A stretch of DNA of 64,000 nt, taken from positions 43,083,469 to 43,147,468 of the forward strand of contig OX463781.1 in the NCBI GenBank assembly GCA_949825025.1, given 5' to 3'. Every line of letters starts with the position of its first letter. The first letter of the stretch is position 1. A program made the position numbers and the translations under genes. The notes under the pieces were generated by a model. The model ran no database searches, had not been told where the DNA came from, and saw only the letters and a program-made list of their open reading frames with translations. The stretch is from Siphlonurus alternatus (Eukaryota; Arthropoda; Insecta; Ephemeroptera; Siphlonuridae). This document shows positions 1 to 11,848 of the stretch, one piece after another.

Positions 1-1960
1 ATCTTATAGTAACCTTGTCATTCTGTCACCTACTCCTCTCATCTTAAGGATTGTTGCTCACCCGATGGTGAATTGGTACCGGCCTTTCCTGGTCGCCTTC
101 CGTCCCTGTCTATAGGCTCAACAGGTTAGACATAAGGAAAAGTAATTTAAAAATAATGTCTTATTATATTTTGGGGTTTTGGCATAAAAATTGAGGCAAT
201 TTATTTAGTTTCTCATTTTTGAATCAGTGTATTTTTTTTTTTAAAAAAACAACGTACAATTCGACTAGTCTCTAAAATAAAATAACAATAAAACCTTGAA
301 AATTAGTGAAAATTAGTACAGTTTAAAGTTGTGTTTAAACTAATTACAGTCATTGTTTTTCATGGCATTTAAAAATATAATAATGCTTTGAAGTAAAACT
401 TAGAACTATATATATTGAAGTTCTTTCTGACGGTACATACAGTTCAGTGACGATGAAGAATATTATTATATTTCAAACTGAGATATAAGCTACTATCAGC
501 ATCAGATCTACTCACTTGCCTCCTGCAAAAACTTATACAAATATAATTAAAAAGCATCATAGTTACCATGAAGCAAGTTGCCGTAAAACCATTTTATCGG
601 TGAAAATTTAAGATCATTGTCACCAATATTCATGTCTTTTTGAAGGTTAAGGATTTATAATGAGCGCTATCTACGAAGAATTAATCCAGGAAAATAGCTA
701 GATTTCTTACTAACTCAAGAATGTCATTATGTTTGGCTAGCTATTAAAAAAACATTGTTTAATCGTGCCAATACATTTTATGTACTAAATACTGAATTTT
801 AGAATTAATTAGCTCGATTCACAAAGAAAAATATCCAGGTTTCTCACACTAACCATGTTTAGTGTCATTGAATTATATTTATTAGGCTGACGCTAATCGT
901 GGTTAGTGAGAAACGTGAGCAAATTTCTCGATAACTCGTGAAGCGCCCCCATTATTGTAAACACTGAAAGATGATAACATATATTAAATCTTATGATAAT
1001 GCTTGGGCCGATATTTTGTCTTTATTAAAGCTAAGCTACCGCAGTGAAGGCTGCAGGCTTAAACATTATCTAATAAAGCCGACGGCATTCTGTTCTCCAT
1101 TGTCTTCTCTAGCATTGTTGGAATTTATAATGCAAAACTACAGGGGGTGAAATCGAATAATTTTTCCTCCTGTTGCTTCATTTTAAGTGATTACTATGAG
1201 GAATTTTATGCATATTTTTATGTAATGCAGTATATTTTTATGTAATTATTTATACACCTATATATTATTTAAAACCTCAGAATATAAGACCCTACTGTTA
1301 TTTATTTTTCTTTTTACATAGTTAAACAAACAGAATATGAAGACTTTCTTTTTCATTTGCAGGTGACGTAAATAATATAAAATATGACTATTAAATTTTG
1401 TCATTGTAGCAATTTTAAGAATAGTTCACCACGCCACGTATTGCTGAGATTTAATTAGCCAGAATATGTTGCTGTGAGGTCAGTCAACTAATCAGAAAGT
1501 CAGCAAGAACAACATGTTATTTTCAAGCCTAGTATTTAATTGATCATTCCCTCCATCACATAAATATGTAAACATGTTTTGGTGCTGAACAAGTGGCCTA
1601 ACCTCAAGGAGGTATGTTTTGGTCACGGACGCTTCTTGTTATTGTTGTAGTCTTATTGTTAGCTAAACTTTGGATATTCTGCACCATTCTCTCTCTGTAA
1701 TAACGCAATCTCTGTACACGTGATTACATCAACAAAAAATTTGATATTTTTTATTATTCAAGCAAAAACATATAATAAAGAGAAATGGTAAGTATTCAAA
1801 TATCAAGATTATCGTAAGAGTATAACTGAATGACAATAACCGTGATTAGTGAGACCTTGTTTATATTCATGGATAATTATTTCATTCGTCTCGTTCATAA
1901 CTGGTCAAGATTTAATAAAACAATAAGAAAAATTATGTTGATACATTGATACACCTTTTT
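1..1960. other. intergenic or upstream-intron sequence, no gene seen
   Basis: AT-rich sequence with no coding block that I can support. It may be intron of the DIP gene, whose earlier exons are missing from the window, or intergenic DNA. A weak inverted pair around 835-915 contains CTAACCATG and CGTGGTTAG. It looks like an eroded member of the palindromic family that is intact at 33951-34531. The stretch at about 1580-1612 recurs near 17819-17852 (shared GCCTAACCTCAAGGAG), so it is a dispersed repeat fragment. Confidence 0.5.
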
Positions 1961-2227
1961 AATAGAGGCTTAAGTATTCCCGGCGGGAAAATTTTCTCCA
2001 TAAGCCACAATGTTACAAAATTTGAATTTTTTCTGAGTAACCATTAAAGCTATTAATTTGAAACCATCTCCTAACCCCGCATTCAAAGATCTTCTGATAA
2101 TGAATCAAGAACTTATTTTCCACTAAAAAATTTCTTTATTGCCAAAAAAGCGATTTCGACTTTTTTTACATGGGTTTGGATAGAACATTGGAAACAGCGC
2201 AAAATCAGCTGACTTTAAGCCTCTATT
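1961..2227. mobile_element. MITE with AATAGAGGCTTAAGT ends
   Basis: The left end AATAGAGGCTTAAGT is matched in inverted form by ACTTTAAGCCTCTATT at the right end, giving an element of about 267 bp with no coding capacity. The interior from about 1980 to 2110 is homologous to 63868-64000 at the other edge of the window, so the family has at least two copies here. No target-site duplication was assigned. Confidence 0.6.
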
Positions 2228-2228
2228 A

Positions 2229-2560
2229 TGCATCTGATTTTTAATCGGATGGTCGTGAGTTTAATCCCAGGCACCGCCAAACTTTTTCACAAGTGGCGGT
2301 TGCTTAAGAACACCCAATCATGCATCTAGGAGGTGATTGATGGCATCCTCCATTGATTGCCGACCATCCTGACTAAGGTTTCCATTGTTTTTTCAGTCAC
2401 AAATAGGCAAATGTTGGACTCGATTGCTATAGACCATAGCCGCCCTAGTTTGGAAGGGACTCACAACATCCTAAACAATATGTTAGGTCGGGTTTACAAA
2501 GAGCCGGGAAGTTAAATCAGTCAGCCACTTACTTGTGACCAGTACCCCACAATAGAGTTC
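2229..2560 (+). mobile_element. tRNA-Lys-derived SINE-like fragment (5' truncated)
   Basis: The first 45 bases resemble the 3' half of a tRNA-Lys. There is a perfect 5-bp anticodon stem (TCTGA/TCGGA) around a TTTTTAA loop with anticodon TTT, then a B-box-like GAGTTTAATCCC. The acceptor and D-arm half is missing and is replaced by the end of the preceding MITE. The following sequence to about 2560 is treated as SINE body by inference. A second tRNA-like head followed by the same GGCAAACTTTTT-type junction occurs at 8223-8345. Confidence 0.5.
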
Positions 2561-2606
2561 AGTTTATGTGATTTTTTTTTAATATACAACCCTGCTATAA
2601 TTGATG

Positions 2607-2964
2607 TTAAAGGCATACAGGCCTCAAATTAAAATTTTGACAGTCACAGAGAGTTGCTTGAGTTGGCAATCAACATTTTCACTATTAATATTTTTCAGTG
2701 CGCGATGCAGCTGCATGAGCGAGGGCTGAAAAATAAGGATGCAGGTCCTTGATGACGTAAAAATGACGTCAAAAACATGGCGGCGTATGTATGGTTGTGC
2801 GTTGTGACGTCATTTTGACGTCATCAAGGACCTGCATCCTTACTTTGCAGCCCCCGCTCATGCAGCTGCATCGCGCACGTAAAAAATTATCCGAATGTTG
2901 ATTGTCAACTCAAGCAACTCTCTGTGACTGAATAATTTTTAATTCGAGGCCTGTATGCCTTTAA
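2607..2964. mobile_element. palindromic MITE flanked by TTAA
   Basis: Long inverted arms start with AGGCATACAGGCCTC and end with its reverse complement, flanked on both sides by TTAA (2607-2610 and 2961-2964). Arms are about 150 bp and the centre holds three TGACGTCA octamers. A TTAA target duplication is typical of piggyBac-type elements, but the TIR start is not the classical one, so the superfamily is a guess. Confidence 0.8.
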
Positions 2965-4200
2965 GCTTTAAAAAGTTTTAATGCAAAATAGTTATTTATA
3001 TATTAATAAATTTTCCGCGGTTAACTTAACTTATTAGTTGAAGGCACCAAATTGTGGTTCTACTTATCGGTTATCAATAAATGCGGTAATTTAAAATCCA
3101 TAATTAATACTTTAATACGTGAACGCTTCAAACTTAACAGGAAGTTGAAAACAATTTCCCTGCGGTGATGGTTTAAGTTTCTAGGTTATGTATAACTTAT
3201 GGGTTTATCACAAGTTCAAGTTTCGAGCAACCAGTGGTGTCTGTGATTTATAATGTTCGAAATAATATGATTTTGTAACAATCTTCAAATACTTCGAATA
3301 ATTAAGGTATCCCAAAAATTTAAGGATTTTGGTATGCAATCTTACAAAAAAAAAAAAAAAAAAAAAAAAAAAACTTCCGTGTTTTACTGTTTGATTCAAG
3401 CTTAATTTTGACATTAAAAACATAAGGATGTTAACGGGAGTTCAACACATTTAAAAAAAATCGTTTTATTAAAGTAAAATAAAACAACTAGTCATGCATA
3501 CATATTTCTTTCAACTTGCAATATTATATAATTTAAATATATTATTAATTTATTTAATCATAAATATAATATAAACGTATGGAAGATATTTATGTTTGTC
3601 ATTAACCACGTTTATTGTTAACTTTCCCTAGTTGAAAAATTTCGACTTCATCTCATCTTTTACACGTCTAAACCTGATCTTTTTACCTCTAAAACACATC
3701 TTATTTTTTCCTCGCTCAAAGTAAGAATGAAATGAAGAAAATATTTAAATATTTTATGCTCAAAAAAAGGACAAAAGACGTAATCTTGTCTTTTCTCCTT
3801 TTCTTTCATTAAAAATGGTGCAAAATAGGAGAAAAAAAGACGAGAAGAGAGCATAATAGTGAATAAAAGATGAGATCTATATTATATTTCAACTCGGGTA
3901 AATTTGAAATCAACGCGAATAACCACAGCTAGTGATGAAAGTGGCTAACTCCTTAATATTATAGCACTAAGATCTCTTACCCAGTGAATAAGTGAGCTTC
4001 ATTTGATACAAAATTTATACATATTAAACAAATTAAAAAAAAAACTGCCCGCAATTGACAAACCTTCAAGATTTTTTTTATAACATAATATTTTGATAGA
4101 AGGCCACGAGTTATGTATTGTAAATTTTGTTTCATAATTCATTTTTCCCTCAATACCCTCACTATGACTATAACGCCCAAGAGTTTTGCAGCATGATTTT
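2965..4200. other. no gene seen; poly(A) tract
   Basis: AT-rich sequence with a 30-base A tract near 3344-3373. No splice-compatible coding block or structured repeat was recognised. The open frames here are short and low complexity. Confidence 0.4.
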
Positions 4201-4718
4201 AAAGGGACAGGGGACAGTAAAGTCATGTATGCATAAAAAGTTTATGTAAGATATGTTAATGCGAGAAATGAGTATTATAATCTAATATTATTGATTTTGT
4301 CAGGGGTGTGAGGTTTTATTTCAAAACGTAAGCATCTTTTGGCGACGTTATTAAGTCTTGAATTTATTGTATTGAGACTTTATTTATTATTGTTTAGATA
4401 TTTAATTATATTGAGTGTTTTCGAACCATCCCCCGAATTTATAACAAATAAATAAATATATAGAGATCCGCACGGCAATTGCATAGGCAACATCACACTA
4501 ACTGAGTACAGCTGGGCAAGAGGAGGGGGGGGAGTGAGTTCCATGGAGAAGAGGCAGCTGTGTTGCCATTTAGGATTCGTGACGTCAGCAATCCACATTT
4601 TAGTTACTCGCGACCTGCTTACGCGGGGGCACTCGCCACTGTGCGGCATATATTCGTACTTAGTTGGTGGGTAACGTTTGATTAAAAAATACTTATTTTT
4701 AAGGTCCTCTGTCCCTTT
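4201..4718. mobile_element. non-autonomous TIR element with AAAGGGACAG ends
   Basis: Inverted ends AAAGGGACAGGGGAC and GTCCTCTGTCCCTTT bound about 518 bp. An 89-codon open frame on the - strand inside it (4380-4649) has no recognisable domain and looks fortuitous. The only higher-GC part is around 4550-4640. Confidence 0.6.
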
Positions 4719-5682
4719 AAGAGTGCTAGAGGATTATAAATAAACTGAAAAAATATTGACAGAACGTAACTAGGAAGTCCTGTACTATTACAATATACAA
4801 AATTCATGGAGGTTTTCCATTTTTTCTTTCAAAACAAATCATATACTCAAGAAAATATTATTTAAATACACTCTTACGTACATAAGAATTTGTTGTTCAA
4901 CTTTTCAACAGTGTCAAAGTTTTTTGTTTTAAGGTGTAAATAATACATATAACTTTTTGAAACTTTTTCCTGAAACGCCTTCTTTCCTCTCGGCATGTCA
5001 CTTCAATATATTGGATTAACTAACACGTCCGTCCTCATTCAACTTTTTCGTGAATTTTCATACTCACGCGAGTTAAGAGATTTCGTAATATAATTTACTT
5101 GACATTTGAGCAATCGCTTGATAATAACAGTTTTTAATAAATCACATTTTAAACTTCGAAAATTATAATCTCATTAAAAAAAAGTAGCACTCTTTCTTAC
5201 TTGAACATCAAAGGAATGACTGAAAATAAAATAAAATCTGCTTAGAAAAAAAAAAAAAAAAAACCCGCTGAATTGGTGGTTTAATTTTGCCAAAAAAAGT
5301 GTTTCATAAAAAATGCTTTGATTAAAAATCAAAAAGAATTTTTGCTCAGAATTTTGTTTTTATGAGTTCAAAACTTATAAGTTATAATTATTTAATTATG
5401 AGTATTGCAAATTATGATAATGAATTTTTAATTAATTCATCGAATTATATATTATGTTATCATACGCATCATTATTAAATATTATAAATTATAATGTGTG
5501 AATTGTGCTTATTTTTTAAAAAATAAGCCATCCTATTATTCATGAACATAAATTATAAGGAAATGTTGAAAAAGTTAGCAGTTATAAAAATAATTATAGT
5601 TAATTAAAGTTAATGTATACAAATAGTTAAAAAACTGTGTTTAATTATTTTTATTTGAGAATTAGAAAAAAAGAAAAAATAC

Positions 5683-6175
5683 AATGGGGTACTGACCGGT
5701 ATTTGAGTTAGCAATACTGGTAAAAAGTACTGTAAATTTTATGAAGAACGAGCCCTATTACAGCATTCTACCACAATTTGCTGATTTTATATGAATTTTT
5801 AAAACTTTTTTTCATGACGTCATAGCATTGAAACTTAAATGGGAAAATGCATCAGTTAACATTGCTAAAATGAAAAGTTATTGAGGTAGGAATTTGAAAC
5901 CTTTATTATCGTGATTCTAGCACTAAAAACCTTGCAAATTAAGGTTTGGTTACATTTCAATATGAAGTATGAGATTTGGCAATGTTAACTGATCTATTTT
6001 CCCATTTAAGATTCAATGCTATATATGACGTCATTTTTGAGAGGTTTCAAAAATTCATATAAAATCAGGAAATTGTCGTAGAATGCTCTAATAGGGCTTG
6101 TTCTTTATGAAATTTTCGTGCCTTTTGAAATGTTGACAAAAACTTTAAACTTTTTTCTTTGGTCAGTACCCCATT
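5683..6175. mobile_element. fold-back MITE with AATGGGGTACTGACC ends
   Basis: The left end AATGGGGTACTGACC is mirrored by GGTCAGTACCCCATT at the right end. The arms continue as near-complementary sequence for more than 150 bp each, and each arm carries a TGACGTCA octamer. There is no coding content. Confidence 0.75.
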
Positions 6176-6848
6176 TTCAAAAAAAAAAAAAGACAATGAT
6201 AAAATTGATCAAATAAAATAGAGAGAAAGGGAGAGAGAGATTCGTATTCAAGTCACTTTAATAATCTTTAACATTTTTTTATAAATAAAATACGCATTTT
6301 GAAATACAACTCCCAAAATGCAGTTATTCAGCATGTAGTAATAATTAATTCCCACAAATACATCACGTATTATTCATTTGTTAAAATCCATCATGTGTAT
6401 TAAGGCTATATATATGTTGCCTACAACGATCTATATCAGACTAAAGAATTAGCATTGCAGAATAAAGCAAACAACTCACAGGCATGCCTAAACCCAAAGG
6501 CACATTCACCTTTTTAATTCAAACACTGAGCAATATTTAGTTATTAAAGCATAAATTATATAAATAAAATATAAAAATTTCAATACATAAAAATAATATA
6601 TTCGTAACATATCCTTTATTTACACCAAAATAACAAAATAACTACAAAAAAAGCAAAAAAAAAAAAAAAAAACTCAATTACAGTTCACAATTAAATTATT
6701 TATTTATGTTTGAATACACATAGGTTGTATATTCTGTCATGTGAGTTGTAATTTAAATATATATATGTTAGTAGTGGTTGGAGGTACTGTAAATATTTGT
6801 CCTCATTTATGTATAGCTTTACTAGCGTACTGTATATATGCAGTTACC

Positions 6849-6989
<141 letters not shown>

Positions 6990-7024
6990 AGAGCTTTGAT
7001 GTTTGGTGGTTTGTATGTTTTCAG

Positions 7025-7153
7025 TGGACACGTTGAGTGGAGACACATTGCAACTAGTTAAGTTAGAACGACGCCAGATGGGTGCCTACTTGTGTATTGC
7101 CTCTAACGATGTCCCACCAGCCGTGAGCAAGCGGATTACTCTAAATGTAAACT
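7025..7153 (+). CDS. DIP exon a: C-terminal part of Ig domain 2
   Basis: 129 bases: two bases completing a split codon, 42 codons and one base. The acceptor is GTATGTTTTCAG and the donor is GTAAGT. It encodes DTLSGDTLQLVKLERRQMG followed by AYLCIASNDVPPAVSKRITL. The tyrosine-x-cysteine of the Ig F strand and the VPPxVSKRI block are typical of DIP and lachesin Ig2. The incoming phase leaves TG to complete a codon from an exon outside the window, or one I could not find upstream. The next exon restores Phe at the junction, giving NVNFAPVI, the usual Ig2-Ig3 boundary of the family. Confidence 0.9.
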
Positions 7154-7767
7154 GTAAGTAGAGCGTATAGCAATACAGTATAACTACTAGTTTTATAAGT
7201 ATAAGGCATATACATCTTTTTTGCATGCTTTTATCATATACACACACACACATACAGACATGCTTGCTTGCTACAAGATAATCTCATTAAAGTAGCAAAG
7301 TACAGAAAAAATTTAATTTTAATAAAAAAAAGTAATAATATCCTAGCAAAAAAATATTTTAATAAATAATATTTCAATGAAAATAAATTTATATAATTTG
7401 AAATGTGTAGTAATTGGATGCATCAGATATAATTTATGTTACATTATTTCTATATTTAAATGCAATTTTTAAATAAATTTTTTATTCATAATAAAAATAG
7501 TCACTGTAATTATAGATAAATGCATATATTATATATTATATTTGCACTTGAATGTTTAATAATGATAGAATGAATAAAACGTGATGCTTCAAACTATTTA
7601 TTTTCTGCAAGAGAAAATTATTAATTCAAATTGTGAAGTATGTGATTTGTGTCATATATTATATTTATTAATTATTTAAATAATTAGATAAATTCACATG
7701 TTTTTTCCAACAGCTTGTTTTTTTTTCTTCTTTTTATATAATGTAATATGATTGTGTCTAAGCAATT

Positions 7768-8456
7768 TTTAAGTGGAGTGATAATTTTCAAGTGTGCAAA
7801 CAAGTGGAACTTATAACAATGAAAAACGTTTTTTGAGACCTCCCTCTACATCACACTTTTTTTTTTTTTTTTGCCACCTCACCGGCATAACTTTTGAGAT
7901 AATTCAATTTTAAAATTCCATCTGATGCATGTTAAAAAAGTGGAAAATCAGACCAGTTTTCACAAAAACGTATTTTGCTTGAAAAAGAAACGGACATGTT
8001 GTTCTCAAAAACTTCTATTTAGTAACTAGGGTTCCTAAGAAATGTTTTTATGTATTAAAAGGATACCTCACAGGCCATTTTGAATTTTAAACAAGACTGA
8101 CAAATGTGAGATTCGACAGTTCTAAGTTTTTGAATTGTTCCCGCCGACAATGTATCATGTTAAATTGAATTTAAAGCACTAATTTTAGTATTACAAAAAA
8201 ATAAATTTAAGAATGAACTTATAAATTATATAGACCGTGTTAATATGGAATACTAACGCATTAGACATGAATAAATCTACTGATCAAAAAGATCCAGGTT
8301 CGAAAACCGTAAAAGCGGCAAACTTTTTACATTTTTTTTTTCTCTCGCCCCATTGCTAGGAATTTGCCTCCCATAATTAATAAATTATTTTCATGAAGTT
8401 TTGAGCTCTCTTTCACGCCTAATAACTATTTTAAAGTTTTGATCACTCCACTTTAA
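7768..8456. mobile_element. TIR element with TTTAAGTGGAGTGAT ends
   Basis: The left end TTTAAGTGGAGTGATAATTTT matches the inverted right end around 8433-8456 (GATCACTCCACTTTAA) with small differences. The interior carries no reading frame and includes the tRNA-like sequence at 8223-8345. Confidence 0.5.
8223..8345 (+). mobile_element. tRNA-like SINE head remnant
   Basis: Contains a B-box-like GGTTCGAAAACC preceded by a degenerate anticodon-arm region. It is followed by GCGGCAAACTTTTTAC and a T-rich tract, the same junction type as at 2229-2560. It does not fold into a full tRNA by eye. Confidence 0.4.
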
Positions 8457-8659
8457 TCGATGAAAATTAATATAAAAAATTTGAAATTATATTTTCTCAG
8501 CTGAACATGACTTTTGCTTGGAAGAAGCAGCATATTTTAAAATATCAAATCTTAAAATGAAGATAATTAATTAAAAGTAGGCTGAAATATTTCTAACAGT
8601 TCACAGTTCAAAATTATTTTCAATGATATTTCAAAACATTATTATTTAAAAAATGTATA

Positions 8660-8668
<9 letters not shown>

Positions 8669-8707
<39 letters not shown>
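8669..8707 (+). repeat. poly(T) tract, about 39 bases
   Basis: An uninterrupted T run. On the - strand it is a long poly(A), possibly the tail of a retroposed copy, but no body was recognised next to it. Confidence 0.8.
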
Positions 8708-8711
<4 letters not shown>

Positions 8712-9667
8712 ATCTGAGGTGAGGAAAAGTTTGCAAGTTTAACTTTAAACATTTTGTTCGCCTCACATTTTTTTTATTTTAAATTTAAATATTTTATAAT
8801 GTCATATTTTTTTTCTTTTGCTTTCATGCAAAGTTCTTCACTACTCCACCGTCATGGCGGCCTGCGCACTTGTACTCATCCTCTGTAAAGTAGATTGATC
8901 GTTCATGCAACCACCTCATTTTTGAATTTTCAAATACGTTGCTACTTTATGTTTTCTATAATAATTTTACAAGCAATTATAAATCCATGGGAAGGGGATA
9001 AAATTTTCAAACTTGACATTAATGGGATTTTCACCTCTCTCTATTAAATCTCTCCTTATCATCCCGACATATAAGTATGAGTTATTAATATACAATGTTT
9101 GATAAGAAATAGTAACAATAGATATACATGCAAACAATTAATATTAATACCTGTTTGATTAACTTTCTTTTATATATCATAAAAGAATATCTGTTTTTAG
9201 TTTAAATGGTTTTGTTATCAAAATACATATTAGATTTTTCACAACATGAGTAGAAAACATCTTGTTAAATCTTTTTATCCAAGTACCCTCAATACGTAAT
9301 TTAAAAATAAAACAAATTCATGATTATCAAGCATATAACTATAATATTATAATATATACATGCAAGTAATTTGCTCCGTTTCAATGCTCAGCTATAGTTG
9401 TCTAACCTCGGGGCAAAATTTGTTCAGGTGGATTTGAACTTACTTGAACACGTGGAGAAATTGTATAACACAGGCCTAATTAGTGACGTAATTTTCTATA
9501 TTTTCTCTGTATATTCTACATGTATTATTTGTTGATATTTCAATATTCTGTTTTATCTCTATACCTTCAGGTGCTGTATATAATATACCATATACTGCAC
9601 ACTCTCCTTAACAAAAAATATATTTTTATGATAAAAAATAATTTAAATTGTACTGGGCTCTTACCTT

Positions 9668-9804
9668 TGTGTGATATAATTAATCCACTTTTCCGTATAG
9701 TATTGATAACGTACTTAAAAGTTATAAGTTATAAGTGACTTGCACGAACATTTTAAGTGATAATACATCAATACTACGGAACAGTGGATTAATCACATCA
9801 CACA
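9668..9804. mobile_element. short palindromic MITE-like element
   Basis: Arms of about 38 bp (TGTGTGATATAATTAATCCA at left; TGGATTAATCACATCACACA at right) flank a spacer of roughly 57 bp. There is no coding content. Confidence 0.65.
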
Positions 9805-9878
9805 CCGGCATACATCCAATTTAATTTTAATTAAATTATTTTTTATCATTATTTTATTCTTTGCTCGTCAAATACAGT

Positions 9879-10432
9879 AGACAATAATGGTTGCATTTCT
9901 TTATTTCACAATTAAAAAATATACCTAAAATTATGCTTTTTTGAATTTTTTCAGATTTTTTGGAGTTCGGGAACTAATTTAAAAAAAAATATTTAAAATA
10001 TCTGAATAAAGGTGGATTTTCATGGGCGGCAACGACGACGCGGCGCGATTTGACGTAAAAGCTGGGAAATCGTATGCGGCGGCGAATTCGCCAGTAATCG
10101 CGTTAATTACGATGCTCTTTTTCATTTAATCGCCCAATATGGCCGTCAATGGTTGTTACAGCAAGTGCGCTTTATTCGCGTCGCGTCGCATGGTAAAAAT
10201 CGCCATGTGAATCCACCTTAAGGGTGGTACAACTTGATGAGACAACCGTGACGTCATCAATAGCCAATCACAGCCCGAGAAAATGACGTCCCATCAGGCG
10301 TAACACCCTAATTCAGATATTTTAAATATTTTTTTAAATGAGTCCCCGCACTTCAAAAAATCTGAAAAAATTAAAAAATGCATAATTTCAGGTATATATT
10401 ATGAAATAAAAAAATGCAACCATTATTATCTA
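9879..10432. mobile_element. MITE family A copy 1, interrupted by a second MITE
   Basis: Ends TAGACAATAATGGTTGCATT and its inverse. The copy at 27223-27611 is collinear but lacks the 209-bp insert at 10010-10218. The arms contain a CAGATTTTTTGGAG segment that also resembles the AATGGAGTA family at 23921-24247. Confidence 0.85.
10010..10218. mobile_element. nested MITE family B (AGGTGGATT ends, TAA target duplication)
   Basis: Inverted ends AGGTGGATTTTCATGG and CCATGTGAATCCACCT are flanked by TAA (10007-10009 and 10219-10221). The related copy 27223-27611 has TTA at the corresponding uninterrupted site. Three-base TWA target duplications are typical of PIF/Harbinger elements. Related copies lie at 16957-17162 and 28904-29120. 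Confidence 0.85.
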
Positions 10433-10576
10433 TTACTAAAAAAAAAAAAAGATTCCATAGCCTTTGTGTAGCTATGTATATTAACCTTTTTGTTAAGTAA
10501 AGTGTACTTGTTTACTACAACTGCTACAGAGGCCATATAACCTTTAATGAATGTTCGTTACATGTTACATAGTACT

Positions 10577-11340
10577 GTACACTCGTTGCTTTGGAAAATT
10601 TCCCTCTTGTAGCCTTGTTAATCAACATGTCCTATGTTATTCTTAAGGGGCTTGGTGATTTTGAGACCGGATTTTTAAGCTGTAAAAATATTATTTTAAG
10701 CGCTTAATTAAGCTCTAATAACTATGCAAATTAAGCTGCATTAAGCTGTTAAATGATAATTAAGCCTGATCCGGCTTTTTGGTTTTTATTGCATATTTGC
10801 AAAGAAAATACCAAAATATGTTTATAATATTTATTTCCGATAGAATTTACATTTGTAAATAACTAAATTATTGTCACGTGACAGCAATTACGCACGGTGA
10901 TTGCATAAAAATTGGACAAATTTACGCACGAAAGTTGAAAATTGGCGATCGTGACTGCACCATAGTAACTAGAGCCACCGTGAGGAGAAATGTCGCGGCA
11001 TTATACAACTTTTGTTATTTTACCAAATACATTACATCCTCACTATATCAAAATTGATATATTTTCCTGCATTTTTTGAAAAAAGTGCATTTTAAGCCGA
11101 AAAAAGTGCGTTTTAAGCCTTAAAAACCACATTTTGTTGGTTTAAGCCATAACCCCTAAATTAAGCTTTTTTAAGCTGTAAAAAAGATGCTATTTTTGGC
11201 CATAAAAATGCATGATTCGCGGACATCTTTCATTAGTTTTGATGTGCTTTTAATTTCTAAAAATCGTTATAGCTTAAAAATCCGGTCTCTAGCTGATTAT
11301 CAAGGCTGCAATGGGAAATTTTTCAAGGTGATGACTGTAC
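10577..11340. mobile_element. GTACACTCG-family element interrupted by another TIR element
   Basis: The left arm (GTACACTCG, then GGAAAATTTCCC and TAGCCTTGTTAATCA) is mirrored by 11293-11340 (TGATTATCAAGGCTGCAATG to GACTGTAC). The 627-bp element at 10663-11289 sits between them. Similar arms occur at 16455-16907 and about 27650-27708. Confidence 0.45.
10663..11289. mobile_element. TIR element with many TTAAGC hexamers
   Basis: Ends GAGACCGGATTTTTAAGC and GCTTAAAAATCCGGTCTC are perfect inverted repeats. The hexamer TTAAGC or its close variant recurs a dozen or so times, mostly towards both ends. Clustered short subterminal motifs are a common layout for transposase-binding sites of DNA transposons. 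No protein is encoded. Confidence 0.7.
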
Positions 11341-11590
11341 AATAGCAGGTAAAATGAACCAACAATGGTTCTTTGTTGTCCCGGTGCATAGTTTTATCCC
11401 TTTTTCTTGCTTATCACAGGTAACTAAGAATGTTTGCACTTTTATCAATGCCCGCCCACTCACCAATCAAGCGGCAGCATCATTGACGGAGTGAAAATGC
11501 ATAGAGAGCTGTGTTAAGCTAGAAAGAGGGAATTTATATTGTGTACCGTGACAACAAAGGACCATTGTTGGTTCATTTCATCTGCTATTG
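11340..11590. mobile_element. MITE family C copy 1 (CAATAGCAG ends)
   Basis: Ends CAATAGCAGGTAAAATGAAC and its near inverse CTGCTATTG bound about 250 bp. A second copy at 41168-41570 contains an extra insert. The right end lies 119 bases before the DIP exon at 11710. Confidence 0.7.
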
Positions 11591-11709
11591 ACTGTACATC
11601 AATAGGGATGATTTTTACAAATAGTCTAACCAATGACTGAATACATTATATCATATAACCACAGTAATTATTTTGCACCTTTTTATGAAATATGTTGTTT
11701 TTGCTGCAG

Positions 11710-11848
11710 TTGCTCCAGTAATCAAGGTACCAAATCAGCTGTTGGGGGCACCGTTCGGCACCGACGTTCATTTGGAGTGTTACGTGGAGGCGTTCCCCAA
11801 CACCATCAACTACTGGATGAAGAACCGCGGGGAAATGCTGCTGGACGG
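11710..11848 (+). CDS. DIP exon b: first half of Ig domain 3
   Basis: 139 bases: two bases, 45 codons and two bases, with acceptor TTTGCTGCAG and donor GTGAGT. It completes Phe, then encodes APVIKVPNQLLGAPFGTD, VHLECYVEAFPNTINYW and MKNRGEMLLD. The NQLxGAPxGTDVxLEC stretch with the B-strand cysteine and the INYW tryptophan are diagnostic for Ig3 of DIP/lachesin proteins. The trailing GG is completed by A of the next exon (Gly), so the intron is phase 2, splitting Ig3 as is usual in this family. Confidence 0.92.

Larger units (their letters stand above)
7154..11709 (+). other. intron 1 of the DIP gene, rich in MITEs
   Basis: 4.56-kb intron with donor GTAAGT and acceptor TTTGCTGCAG. It holds, in order, a TIR element (7768-8456) containing a tRNA-like head, a T39 tract, a small palindrome (9668-9804), a nested MITE pair (9879-10432 with 10010-10218), a TTAAGC-rich element (10663-11289) inside eroded GTACACTCG-family arms, and a MITE (11340-11590) ending 119 bases before the next exon. 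No further exon was detected. Confidence 0.8.

Noticed and set aside
4380..4649. 89-codon - strand frame inside the AAAGGGACAG element
   Set aside because: No transposase motif, and the element looks non-autonomous; the frame is probably fortuitous.
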